Below, one piece after another: positions 52,000-61,038 of a DNA stretch of 64,000 bases. The notes under the pieces were generated by a model. It ran no database searches and was not told where the DNA came from. It was given only the letters and a program-made list of their open reading frames with translations. The DNA is from CAZSLI01 sp964607705. GTDB lineage: Bacteria > Actinomycetota > Coriobacteriia > Anaerosomatales > PHET01. Numbering within the stretch: the first letter of the stretch is position 1; each line of letters starts with the position of its first letter. The stretch lies in contig CAZSLI010000002.1 in NCBI GenBank assembly GCA_964607705.1, forward strand, positions 124,001 to 188,000, written 5' to 3'. Made by a program: the position numbers and the translations under genes.

Positions 52000-52940
52000 T
52001 GCACACTCCCGGATCCGACGGCCTCACGCGGAGGCACGATCACTTTCACTGCCGCGGGTCGGATGCGCACCGTGACCGGTGTGTCACCCAGCGGTTCTCC
52101 ATCCACGGTCACCCGCTGCGGAGGGTCGCATGCGAGCGTGAGCACGCTCCCGCGGAGGTGTTGCGTCACTTCGGCTTCGGCGCCGCTCAGAGCGGCTGCT
52201 GCGGCCGTCACCAGTTGGGGCATGGCAGCCGGCGCGATCAAGCCGTCGAAGTTCCCGTCGTCGACCGCTATGTCCGGCGCGTACATCGCGTCCCCGGCGC
52301 CCATGTGGCCTGAGTTCGCGAGGACCGCGAAAAGCCCGTCGGTCTCGACGCATTCACCGCTCTCGTTCCAGAGCTCGTAGTGGGCTACCGGCGGATTGGG
52401 AAGCTGCCTGAGCGCTGACACGATGTAGGCCAGCTCACCAAGCCGCTCCTTCTCCTCGCGCGGCGACTCCTCGACGGCGACCGCCTCGAGCCCAACCGAC
52501 GCTCGCAGCATGAACGCGCGCATCGTGCCGTCCTCGAACTCCGCGGTGCCCAGGTCCACTGTCCGCACGTCGTGAGGGCCGGCCAGCAACTTGGCGGCCC
52601 CCTCGAGCGTCAGCGGTATGCCGAGCTCCTGCGCCATGACGTTCGCAGTCCCGCCCGGCAGCACGCCGAGGAGGATGTCGGTGCCGTCGAGCGCCTCGGC
52701 CACCGCCGACACCGTGCCGTCGCCGCCGAAGGCCACGATGACACGGGCGCCCTGTTCGGCGGCCCGACGCGCGAGCGCCCACTCCTCGCCCGGACCGTTG
52801 GTCACATGGACGGTCCACCGGATGTCCGCGTCGCCCAAAGCGGCCGCGAGCGGGCCGAAGAAGGGCTCGTCCTTCCCCGCCATGGGGTTCGCGATGATGT
52901 GCACCGCGTACGGCTCGAGGCTCTCGATTCGCTCGGTCAT
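51996..52940 (-). CDS. Diacylglycerol/lipid kinase (YegS-DgkB type)
   Basis: 314 residues starting MTERIESLEPYAVHIIANPM at ATG 52940 behind GGAGG. The catalytic-domain motifs are VIVAFGGDGTVSAVAEAL (ATP loop), LLGVLPGGTANVMAQELGI and RASVGLEAVAVEES; the C-terminus ends in the beta-domain RVTVDGEPLGDTPVTVRIRP. Transfers phosphate to diacylglycerol or a related lipid. Its insertion between hspR and clpB, with a stop/start overlap to clpB, is unusual and implies heat-shock co-expression. Confidence 0.9.
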   Translation of the reverse strand: MTERIESLEPYAVHIIANPMAGKDEPFFGPLAAALGDADIRWTVHVTNGPGEEWALARRAAEQGARVIVAFGGDGTVSAVAEALDGTDILLGVLPGGTANVMAQELGIPLTLEGAAKLLAGPHDVRTVDLGTAEFEDGTMRAFMLRASVGLEAVAVEESPREEKERLGELAYIVSALRQLPNPPVAHYELWNESGECVETDGLFAVLANSGHMGAGDAMYAPDIAVDDGNFDGLIAPAAMPQLVTAAAAALSGAEAEVTQHLRGSVLTLACDPPQRVTVDGEPLGDTPVTVRIRPAAVKVIVPPREAVGSGSVQ

Positions 52941-53001
52941 CGGCTGTCCTCCGCTCACGCGGCCTGCCGAGAAACCCCGGCGCGGCCGCTCGTGCGCTCG
53001 A

Positions 53002-53403
53002 TCAGGCCTGCCCGCTGCCACGGCGAGCGAACGCGCCGCTCGGCACACGGACGAGCGCGACCTGCACCTGGCGCTCGCGCTCCTCGGCTCTCGCTCTGCG
53101 TTCCAAGTCGCGGAGGCGCCGATGCGCGTCCTCGAGCTCGCAGCGCATGCGCTCCATCTCGCGCTGCAGCTCGATGATGCGGGTCACCCCCGCGAGGTTG
53201 ATGCCCTCTTTCTGGGTGAGCTCCTGTATGAAGCGGAGCCGCTCGATGTCGGCTTCCGAGTACAGGCGCGTGTTGCCGCCCGACCGCTGCGGCGCGATGA
53301 GCTCCTTGCGTTCGTAGATCCGCAGCGTCTGCGGATGCACGCCGGTGAGCTCGGCTGCCACGCTGATCATGTAGACCGGGCGTTGCTTCCCTGTCGGCTT
53401 CAT
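53002..53403 (-). CDS. hspR: Heat-shock repressor HspR (MerR family)
   Basis: 133 residues; N-terminal MerR winged helix YMISVAAELTGVHPQTLRIY, ERKELIAPQRSGGNTRLYSE, then a Glu/Arg-rich coiled coil (TRIIELQREMERMRCELEDA, HRRLRDLERRARAEERE). HspR represses dnaK/clpB in Actinobacteria and releases on heat when DnaK is occupied. It is the fourth gene of the dnaK operon, 25 bases after dnaJ. Confidence 0.94.
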   Translation of the reverse strand: MKPTGKQRPVYMISVAAELTGVHPQTLRIYERKELIAPQRSGGNTRLYSEADIERLRFIQELTQKEGINLAGVTRIIELQREMERMRCELEDAHRRLRDLERRARAEERERQVQVALVRVPSGAFARRGSGQA

Positions 53404-53428
53404 CTCAAGCGCTCCTCACGACGGCGTC

Positions 53429-54556
53429 TCACGCCGACTGCTCCCAATGCGTACGCACAGAACCGGCACCGGCCGATGCCAGCTCCTCGAACAGTTCGTG
53501 CTCCCGCTCGCTGAGTTCCGTCGGGACCACGACTTTCGCCTTCACGCGCAGATCACCGTGGCCGCCACCCTTGAGTTTGGGCGCACCCTTGCCGCGCATG
53601 CGGAAGACCTTGCCCGACTGTGTCCCGGCGGGGACCTTCAGCTTCACCTTCGAGCCGCCCGGCGCGGGAACGGTCACCTCGGTGCCCAGTGCCGCCTCGG
53701 CGATCGTGAGCGGCAACTCGAGCTGGACGTCGGCGCCGTCGCGCGTGAAGTACGGATGCTTCTTGATGCGGGTGACGACGTACAGGTCGCCGGCGGGACC
53801 GCCGTTGACCCCCGATTCGCCCTTGCCCTTGAAGCGCAGCTTGCCGCCGTCGGTCGCGCCCGCCGGGACGTTGACCGTCACCGGCTTGAGCCGCACGACA
53901 CTGCCGATTCCTCGGCAGGCCGTGCACGGGTTCTCGATCATCTGGCCGGTTCCGCCGCAGCGAGGGCACGGCCGAGAGAACCCGAACATCCCCTGTCCCT
54001 GCGACACCTGGCCCGAGCCGCCGCACGTCGTGCAGGTGACCGGCGCGGTTCCCGGTTTGGCGCCGGAACCGCCGCAGACGCCGCAGGTCTCAGCCCGCTC
54101 CATCTGCACCTGAGCCGACGTTCCCTGCAGCGCCTCGTCGAACGAGACTTCGAGGTCGACCTGCACGTCCCGGCCGCGGTGCGCCTGAGGTTGCCGAGGA
54201 CGCCCGCCCCCGAAACCGCCACCGCCCCCGCCGAACAGATCGCCGAAGATGTCGCCCAGGTCCACGTTATCGACCCGATAGCCACCCGGCCCGCCGAAGC
54301 CGCCCGCACCAGCCGGACCTCGCGCCCCCGGCGGCACCTGCCCGCCGAAGTACTGCCCGTACTGGTCGTACTGCGCGCGCTTGTCGCTGTCCGAGAGGAC
54401 CTCGTAGGCCTCGTTGATCTCCTTGAACTTCTGCTCGTCGCCGCCCCGGTCGGGATGGTGCTTCTTGGCGAGCCGGCGGAAGGCCTTCTTGATATCGTCG
54501 GCCGAGGCGTCCTTCTTTACGCCGAGTATGTCGTAGTAGTTGCCGGTGGGCGCCAT
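53429..54556 (-). CDS. dnaJ: Co-chaperone DnaJ
   Basis: 375 residues of the type I class. J-domain (NYYDILGVKKDASADDIKKA with HPD in KKHHPDRGGDEQ), a Gly/Phe-rich linker (GAGGFGGPGGYRVDNVDLG), and four CxxCxGxG zinc repeats at about 150-215 (CGVCGGSG, CTTCGGSG, CPRCGGTG, CTACRGIG), then the C-terminal substrate domains. Lies 6 bases after grpE. Confidence 0.97.
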   Translation of the reverse strand: MAPTGNYYDILGVKKDASADDIKKAFRRLAKKHHPDRGGDEQKFKEINEAYEVLSDSDKRAQYDQYGQYFGGQVPPGARGPAGAGGFGGPGGYRVDNVDLGDIFGDLFGGGGGGFGGGRPRQPQAHRGRDVQVDLEVSFDEALQGTSAQVQMERAETCGVCGGSGAKPGTAPVTCTTCGGSGQVSQGQGMFGFSRPCPRCGGTGQMIENPCTACRGIGSVVRLKPVTVNVPAGATDGGKLRFKGKGESGVNGGPAGDLYVVTRIKKHPYFTRDGADVQLELPLTIAEAALGTEVTVPAPGGSKVKLKVPAGTQSGKVFRMRGKGAPKLKGGGHGDLRVKAKVVVPTELSEREHELFEELASAGAGSVRTHWEQSA

Positions 54557-54562
54557 GGCGGC

Positions 54563-55147
54563 CTACTCCCCTGACGGGCCTCCGGTCGAGACCACGACCA
54601 TCGCCGCACGGAGCACCCGCCCGTGCATCTCGTAGCCCTTCTGGAAGACGTCGACCACGGTGTGGTCCGCCACCTCGGCATCCTCACGCATCTGTACGGC
54701 GTTCATCCGGTTCGGGTCGAAGTGCTGGCCGAGGGGGTCGATCTGGCCGACCCCCTCCTTCTCCAACACGCCGAGCAGCTTGCGCTGCATGGCGACCATT
54801 CCGTCTGCCATCTCCGGGTGTTGCTCGGCGATGTGGTCGGTCGCGCGCTCCAGGTCGTCAATCACCGGCAGCAGCTCCGAGACAAGCCTCTCGCTCGCTC
54901 GCAGCACCGCGTCCTGATGCGTCGCCTCGAGCCGCTTGCGCGTGTTCGCGAACTCGGCCTGAGCCCGCGCCGCCTTGTCCCGCCACTCGGCGGCCTCGGC
55001 ACGCGCCGCCTCGAGTTCCGACTCGATCACGTCGCCCCGGAACTCGAGCTCAGGTCCGAGGTCGCCCTCGAGCTCGGGGTCGAGGGCGACCTCGACGTCG
55101 TCACCGATCCGGTCATCAACCGGCTCGTTGGATTCGAATTCCGCCAT
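54563..55147 (-). CDS. grpE: Nucleotide exchange factor GrpE
   Basis: 194 residues. Acidic N-terminal tail, long coiled coil (ESELEAARAEAAEWRDKAAR, AQAEFANTRKRLEATHQDAV), then the beta-domain core: GVGQIDPLGQHFDPNRMNAV, VVDVFQKGYEMHGRVLRAAM-type C-terminus. The ATG is 2 bases after the dnaK stop. Confidence 0.96.
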   Translation of the reverse strand: MAEFESNEPVDDRIGDDVEVALDPELEGDLGPELEFRGDVIESELEAARAEAAEWRDKAARAQAEFANTRKRLEATHQDAVLRASERLVSELLPVIDDLERATDHIAEQHPEMADGMVAMQRKLLGVLEKEGVGQIDPLGQHFDPNRMNAVQMREDAEVADHTVVDVFQKGYEMHGRVLRAAMVVVSTGGPSGE

Positions 55148-55149
55148 AG

Positions 55150-57054
<1,905 letters not shown>

Positions 57055-57141
57055 GTAACTCGCTCCTTCTGGTCTTCGGCGACGCACCTTCGCGCGTCGT
57101 ACGCTTCGGTCTGAGCGCGGTTGCAGCACCGCGGTTTCCGT

Positions 57142-57170
57142 ATCGTAGAACCTGACAACGACATTATCAA
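57142..57170 (-). promoter_or_regulatory. dnaK operon promoter with HAIR-like element
   Basis: On the minus strand TTGATA (57170-57165), exactly 17 bases, then TACGAT (57147-57142), a strong sigma-70 fit. The -35 region reads CTTGATA-N7-TGTCAGG, resembling the HspR operator CTTGAGT-N7-ACTCAAG in the outer bases (CTTGA on one side, TCAgG on the other). It is a degraded or partial HAIR match. Confidence 0.6.
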
Positions 57171-57335
57171 GTTTTCTGTCACCGACCGTGTGATTCTACC
57201 CCGCGAAGGCTCGCGATTAACCTGCCGAGAATGCCCGATAAATCGCCCCTTTACACACCCTGCCGCGCTCTGTAAGGTACGCACCGAAACAGCGGCCTGC
57301 CGGAGTGGTCGCCCACGTGCGTGAAGGAGTGCTGG

Positions 57336-57524
57336 ATGCCCCGCCCCATCATCAGTGAAGACGACTGCTCGGCCTGCGGAATCTGCGTGGACGCGTGCCC
57401 GCAGAACGTGATCGAGATCGTCGGCGACGTCGCAGAGCCCGTGAACGACGACGACTGCGATGCCTGCGCGACCTGCATGGAAGAGTGCCCGATGGGCGCC
57501 ATCAGCGAGATCGAGGACGAGTAG
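57336..57524 (+). CDS. 2[4Fe-4S] ferredoxin
   Basis: 62 residues with two CxxCxxCxxxCP clusters, CSACGICVDACP and CDACATCMEECP, in a bacterial-type ferredoxin fold. It starts at ATG 57336 (MPRPIISEDDCS) behind AAGGAG. A low-potential electron carrier expected in an anaerobe. It is divergent from the dnaK operon and ends in a TTCG-tetraloop terminator. Confidence 0.95.
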   Translation: MPRPIISEDDCSACGICVDACPQNVIEIVGDVAEPVNDDDCDACATCMEECPMGAISEIEDE

Positions 57525-57548
57525 TCCTTCATCAACCCATGCTCACTG

Positions 57549-57572
57549 ACGGGGCGCCTTCGGGCGCCCCGT
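57549..57572 (+). terminator. Intrinsic terminator of the ferredoxin gene
   Basis: ACGGGGCGCC-TTCG-GGCGCCCCGT, a perfect 10-bp stem with a TTCG tetraloop, followed by TGCGTTTA. It lies 24 bases after the ferredoxin stop and may also serve the convergent UDG-like gene. Confidence 0.8.
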
Positions 57573-57597
57573 TGCGTTTAGGGGGAAGTCGAAGCGG

Positions 57598-58164
57598 CTA
57601 GTAGACGGGTCCGGGCGGTCGACCGGGAGCGAATTGGCGCCAGACCCGCTGCTTGGCCTTGGGGTCGCCGAGCGAGGCCTCGAGACCGTCGACCGCCAAC
57701 AGCCGTCGACCGGCAGCGGCCACCTCGGTGCCGAAGCCGAGCTCCGGCAGGCCGAAGGCGGCCGCCAGGTCCTCGGCGGCCTCCGCGTCGAGTGCGACCA
57801 CCAGCAGCGGGTCGACGGCTTCGATCTGCGCTCGCAAGCGAGCCGCTCTAGTGTCGGCGTGAAGCGACGGATCCGGTCGCGACAGCGTGCCGAACGTCTT
57901 CGCAGGGTCCCAGCCGAGCGCCTCGAGCGCCTTCGCGGCCGCTTCGCCGTCAGCGCCGCTGATCGCGCGGCCTCCCGATGCCTCCGCAGGTCCGGGCCGC
58001 CCTTTCACCAGCGCGACCTCCGCTAGCAGGGCTCCCCCGACGGGCACGACATCGGAGCCGGGTGCATGCGCAGTTGCTGCCGCGAGTTCCGCCTTCGCGC
58101 GCCCCTCGTGAAGCCGGCGGATGCGCGCCGCGTCCTCGGCGAGGGAAGGCTTAGGCTCGCTCAT
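57598..58164 (-). CDS. Uracil-DNA-glycosylase-superfamily-like protein, apparently degenerate
   Basis: 188 residues. The central part (PVGGALLAEVALVKGRPGPA, then SGGRAISGADGEAAAKALEA, LGWDPAKTFGTLSRP, LRAQIEAVDPLLVVALDAEA) follows the layout of family-4/5 UDG proteins around the GEAPG and GRPF motifs. However, GEAPG reads KGRPG, and the N-terminal Cys cluster residues of family 4 are absent. It may be an inactive or repurposed paralogue. Its start overlaps the epimerase stop (ATGA). Confidence 0.55.
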   Translation of the reverse strand: MSEPKPSLAEDAARIRRLHEGRAKAELAAATAHAPGSDVVPVGGALLAEVALVKGRPGPAEASGGRAISGADGEAAAKALEALGWDPAKTFGTLSRPDPSLHADTRAARLRAQIEAVDPLLVVALDAEAAEDLAAAFGLPELGFGTEVAAAGRRLLAVDGLEASLGDPKAKQRVWRQFAPGRPPGPVY

Positions 58165-59102
58165 CGGGCCGCCGAGTACCAGCGCCAGGTGAGCGGGATG
58201 CCGGTGGTCAGCTCAACGCCGGCGTGCCAGCCGAGCGCCGCTTGGGCCTTCTCGGGCGAAAGGACGCTGTGGTCGATGTCGCCCTCGCGCGGGTCCCGAC
58301 GCTCGACCCCGCCGAGGTAGTTCGCCGCTTGGCGGACGGCCATGAGCAGCTCCTCCACGCTGGTGCGCCGCCCGGTCGAGATGTTGTAGGCAGACTCAGG
58401 TCCGGCCCCGTGGCCGAGCGGCCCCCCAGCGGCCAGTGCCGCGATGATCGCCCCCACGACGTCTCCGACGTAGATGAAGTCGCGCGTCTGTCGCCCGTCA
58501 CCGAAGACGACCGGTGTGCGCCCGGCGCTCACCGCGTCCAGGAAGAGCGCGACGACGCCGCCCTCGCCCTGCGCGTCCTGCCGAGGACCGTACACGTTGC
58601 TGAAGCGGAAACTCGCGTAGTCGGTGCCCGAGCCGTCGAGCTCCTCGGCAAGCAGGCTCTCGGCCTCGAGCTTGGAGACGCCGTACGGGTTCACGGGCTC
58701 GGTGCGCGACGTCTCCACCAGCGGCAGCTCAACCGGATCGCCATACACGGCCGCCGAGGACGCCGAGATCACCCGCTTGGCGCCGGCGCCGCGAGCGGCC
58801 GCTGCGACGAGCCGGGTGCCCTCCGCATTCACGAGCCGGTCACGCTCGGGGTCCTTGAGAGAAGCTGGGACGCTCGACTGCGCGGCGAGGTGGACCACCG
58901 CGTCGGGGCGGAACTCGGCAAGGTAACCGGCGAGCGAGGGCTCGAGGATGTCGAGGGCGCGGAACTGGGCGCGCGGGTCGAGGTTATCGGCTTTGCCCGT
59001 AGAGAGGTCGTCGGCTATCGCCACGTCGTTGCCCCCCCACAGCAGCGCACGCACGAGGTTCGAGCCGATGAATCCTGCCCCGCCTGTCACGAAGACGCGC
59101 AT
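58161..59102 (-). CDS. NAD-dependent epimerase (UDP-glucose 4-epimerase-like)
   Basis: 313 residues of the extended short-chain dehydrogenase type. Rossmann motif VTGGAGFIGSNLVRALL at the start, DDLSTG, VVHLAAQSSVPASL, the catalytic SSAAVYGD and Tyr/Lys in NPYGVSKLEAE, and the substrate region FRFSNVYGPRQ. Best fit is a nucleotide-sugar 4-epimerase of the GalE/WbpP kind; sugar specificity uncertain. It lies 24 bases after the sortase gene, suggesting a cell-surface function. Confidence 0.87.
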   Translation of the reverse strand: MRVFVTGGAGFIGSNLVRALLWGGNDVAIADDLSTGKADNLDPRAQFRALDILEPSLAGYLAEFRPDAVVHLAAQSSVPASLKDPERDRLVNAEGTRLVAAAARGAGAKRVISASSAAVYGDPVELPLVETSRTEPVNPYGVSKLEAESLLAEELDGSGTDYASFRFSNVYGPRQDAQGEGGVVALFLDAVSAGRTPVVFGDGRQTRDFIYVGDVVGAIIAALAAGGPLGHGAGPESAYNISTGRRTSVEELLMAVRQAANYLGGVERRDPREGDIDHSVLSPEKAQAALGWHAGVELTTGIPLTWRWYSAAR

Positions 59103-59126
59103 GACACCCCTTTGTCTCGTCCGAGC

Positions 59127-59837
59127 CTAGTTGCCGGCCTTCTGCACCGACACGAGGTCGGACTGCGCGATGAGCCGATAGCGCGCGCTGTAGGGCGGGT
59201 GGCACGCGGTCATCGTCAGCTGCGGTTTCTTGGTGGTGGCCACCACTTCTACCCGGTCGGGCGTCACGCTGAACACGCGGCGGACGCGGTACGTGTACAC
59301 CCGATAGGGCGAGTAGAACTGGATGGTATCACCAGGGCGCAGACGGTCGAGCTGCCTGAACGGAGCGCCGTACGTGGTCCGGTGGCCCGAGATGCCGCAG
59401 TTGCCGGTGGGGCCGGGATAGTCGGTGGTCGTGATCCAGCCCGGCCCGCGCATCAAGTCGCGCCTGCTCGTGCCCTTCACGACGACGGAGTCCAGGTGCA
59501 TCCTCGGCGACACGAGGCGGCCGAAGGGCTCGCCGTCATCGAGCCGCTTCCAGTACGCGCGGTCCTCGGCAGCCCAGCCGTCCCAGTCGAACGGATCCTC
59601 GGCGGATACGGGTGCGGCAGCGGTCGGCGCAGGCATCGCGGCGGCGAGCGACCGTTGCTCCACGACGGTGACGGCGTCGGTGAGGAAGTAGTAGCCCACC
59701 AACCCGATGGCGATGCCGAGGAAGACGTTGCCCAACCCGCGCGCGATGACGCGCCACGGACCGGAACCTGTCGCTTGCCGGCTGTCCAAGGAGTGCACCT
59801 TCCGACCGCTTCGGGCCCCTCGCGCGACTCTCTTCAA
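59127..59837 (-). CDS. Class E/D-type sortase
   Basis: 236 residues. One N-terminal membrane helix (GLGNVFLGIAIGLVGYYFLT), an Ala/Pro-rich linker, then the sortase beta-barrel: MHLDSVVVKGTSRRDLMRGP, the His in GNCGISGHRTTYGAPFRQLD, and the catalytic Cys in LTMTACHPPYSARYRLIA with the Arg four residues on. It attaches LPxTG proteins to the wall. Start uncertain: TTG 59837 or GTG 59798 (VHSLDSRQAT) with GGAAGG nearby. The likely substrate, a protein ending in LPFTG, begins 1.2 kb away. Confidence 0.92.
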   Translation of the reverse strand: MKRVARGARSGRKVHSLDSRQATGSGPWRVIARGLGNVFLGIAIGLVGYYFLTDAVTVVEQRSLAAAMPAPTAAAPVSAEDPFDWDGWAAEDRAYWKRLDDGEPFGRLVSPRMHLDSVVVKGTSRRDLMRGPGWITTTDYPGPTGNCGISGHRTTYGAPFRQLDRLRPGDTIQFYSPYRVYTYRVRRVFSVTPDRVEVVATTKKPQLTMTACHPPYSARYRLIAQSDLVSVQKAGN

Positions 59838-59949
59838 TGTCTAGAAAGAAATATGTGACGACGATTACAAAAACCCGTAAAGATTCTACCGCGACGCACC
59901 GATAACCACTGTGTAAGGAAATTGAGAATCGCACAGCGTCACGAACTCC

Positions 59950-60038
59950 CCGACAAAGGCACGGCGGATCGAAAGGTCCGCTTCGCAAAGTCACGGGTCT
60001 AAGGGAGGCCGAAAGGCCGCCTACGACAGCCGGACCGC
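59950..60038 (+). promoter_or_regulatory. Cyclic di-GMP-I (GEMM) riboswitch aptamer
   Basis: The run matches the GEMM-I consensus in order: GACAAAGGCA, a stem with GAAA tetraloop (GCGGATC-GAAA-GGTCCGC), the conserved CGCAAAGTCACGGGTCTAAG, a second stem with GAAA loop (GGAGGCC-GAAA-GGCCGCC), and the tetraloop-receptor/closing part CTACGACAGCCGGACC. Positions that contact c-di-GMP in solved structures (the GCAAAG...CGGG segments) are retained. It lies on the plus strand between the sortase and the HExxH gene. Confidence 0.9.
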
Positions 60039-60040
60039 CG

Positions 60041-60124
60041 GACGAGACGCCGAGTATGACTACGGCCCGTCTCCACCCAGCGACTTATGGGAGGAACGGG
60101 TCGTTGTGCATCTCGGAGCTCGTC
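60041..60124 (+). promoter_or_regulatory. Candidate riboswitch expression platform
   Basis: GACGAG (60041-60046) and CCGAG (60050-60054) can pair with CTCGG (60112-60116) and CTCGTC (60119-60124), an interrupted 11-bp stem ending 2 bases before AAGGGG, the ribosome site for ATG 60141. A competing GAGACG/CGTCTC pairing (60044-60049 with 60068-60073) uses the same bases. This would allow translational or mixed control; direction of regulation is unknown. Confidence 0.5.
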
Positions 60125-60140
60125 TAAGGGGTGCAACACC

Positions 60141-60683
60141 ATGCAGGCCAAGACCATCGACCGCCTCCCGATCGCGTTGGCCATCTGTGCCGTCATCGCC
60201 GCGATCGCCATCTGGATCATCGCCGCCGGCCCCGCCGGCGCTTCCGCGGGCTTCGAGCCGCAGCTCACCGACAGCGCGCCGATCGCCAAGGTCGCCGTCG
60301 CCGATGTCGCCCCCTACACCGCAGCCGCCACCCCCAAGCGCGCCACCGCGATCGCCCCCACCGTCAAGAGCGCCAAGCGCATGACCGTCAGCCGCCCCAC
60401 CGCGACGGTCCGCACCGCCTCGACCAGCACCGGCGAACTTGCCACAGCACGCCGCATCCTCGCCGGCTACAAGGCGAAGTACCCGATCCTGCGCGGCGCC
60501 ACCGTCGAGTTCGGCAACGCCCGCGGCTACCAGGCGATCAGCTACTACACCAGCGGTCGCATCGTCATCAGCCGCAACCACAGCGCCTCCCTCTCGCGCA
60601 TCATCGGCCACGAGATCTGGCATGTCATCGACTGGCGCGACAACGGCAAGATCAACTGGGGCGAGCGCGTGCCCCCTCGCTAG
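60141..60683 (+). CDS. Secreted HExxH metallopeptidase-like protein under riboswitch control
   Basis: 180 residues. Signal peptide MQAKTIDRLPIALAICAVIA with hydrophobic core to about residue 30, then a Thr/Ala/Pro/Lys-rich linker (about 40-95), and a C-terminal domain with TLARRIL-like helix, VEFGNARGYQAISYYTSGRI and the zinc motif IGHEIWHVIDW near residue 155. A Glu a few residues further (NWGERVPPR) could be the third ligand. Exported, probably acts at the cell surface. ATG 60141 is preceded by AAGGGG; an in-frame ATG at 60087 would lie inside the leader. Known small secreted proteases of this regulatory kind cleave adhesins, which motivates the finding below. Confidence 0.8.
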   Translation: MQAKTIDRLPIALAICAVIAAIAIWIIAAGPAGASAGFEPQLTDSAPIAKVAVADVAPYTAAATPKRATAIAPTVKSAKRMTVSRPTATVRTASTSTGELATARRILAGYKAKYPILRGATVEFGNARGYQAISYYTSGRIVISRNHSASLSRIIGHEIWHVIDWRDNGKINWGERVPPR

Positions 60684-60741
60684 ACTCCTCGGTTTGACGA
60701 GCCACTGCGACAATCACCACCGACAAGACCAGGCTCTCAAC

Positions 60742-60776
60742 ACAAAGCCCCCGGCTTTCCCCGCCGGGGGCTTTGT
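60742..60776. terminator. Terminator after the HExxH gene
   Basis: ACAAAGCCCCCGGC (60742-60755) pairs with GCCGGGGGCTTTGT (60763-60776), a perfect 14-bp stem with a 7-base loop, ending in CTTTGT, so it can act for the plus-strand gene. Confidence 0.8.
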
Positions 60777-60779
60777 CGT

Positions 60780-60977
60780 GACCAAGTAGGACTCCGATTC
60801 GGCCGCCCCACCGCAGGCTCACCCCTCCAGCCCGCCGACCGCTCTGCGCCCGGGCGAGGGACCACGCGCCTGGTCATCGGCAGGGCGTAGTCTGTGCGGC
60901 AGGCTGGAGCGTCCGAGAATCGATCGTTCCCAGGTCGGCGCTCTCCTGCGAGTCAACCGTTGTCGATCGGTACGTCA
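60780..60977. other. Intergenic stretch with no recognised feature
   Basis: About 200 bases between the two terminator hairpins. No gene or structured RNA was recognised on either strand. Confidence 0.6.
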
Positions 60978-61003
60978 AAGGGGGCCGCTTTCGCGGCCCC
61001 CTT
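60978..61003 (-). terminator. Terminator of the LPxTG surface-protein gene
   Basis: AAGGGGGCCGC (60978-60988) pairs with GCGGCCCCCTT (60993-61003), an 11-bp stem with a 4-base loop. On the minus strand it follows the surface-protein stop by 35 bases and runs into TTTGACG. Confidence 0.8.
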
Positions 61004-61038
61004 CTAGTGCGGTCGTGCCGTTCGGCCGACTCTGCCCC

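Noticed and set aside
49471..52380. 969-residue plus-strand open frame opposite clpB
   Set aside because: Antisense shadow; clpB and the lipid kinase on the other strand show complete families.
59840..60140. c-di-AMP (ydaO-yuaA) riboswitch, often found near actinobacterial wall genes
   Set aside because: The conserved ydaO segments are not present, while all GEMM-I segments occur in order.
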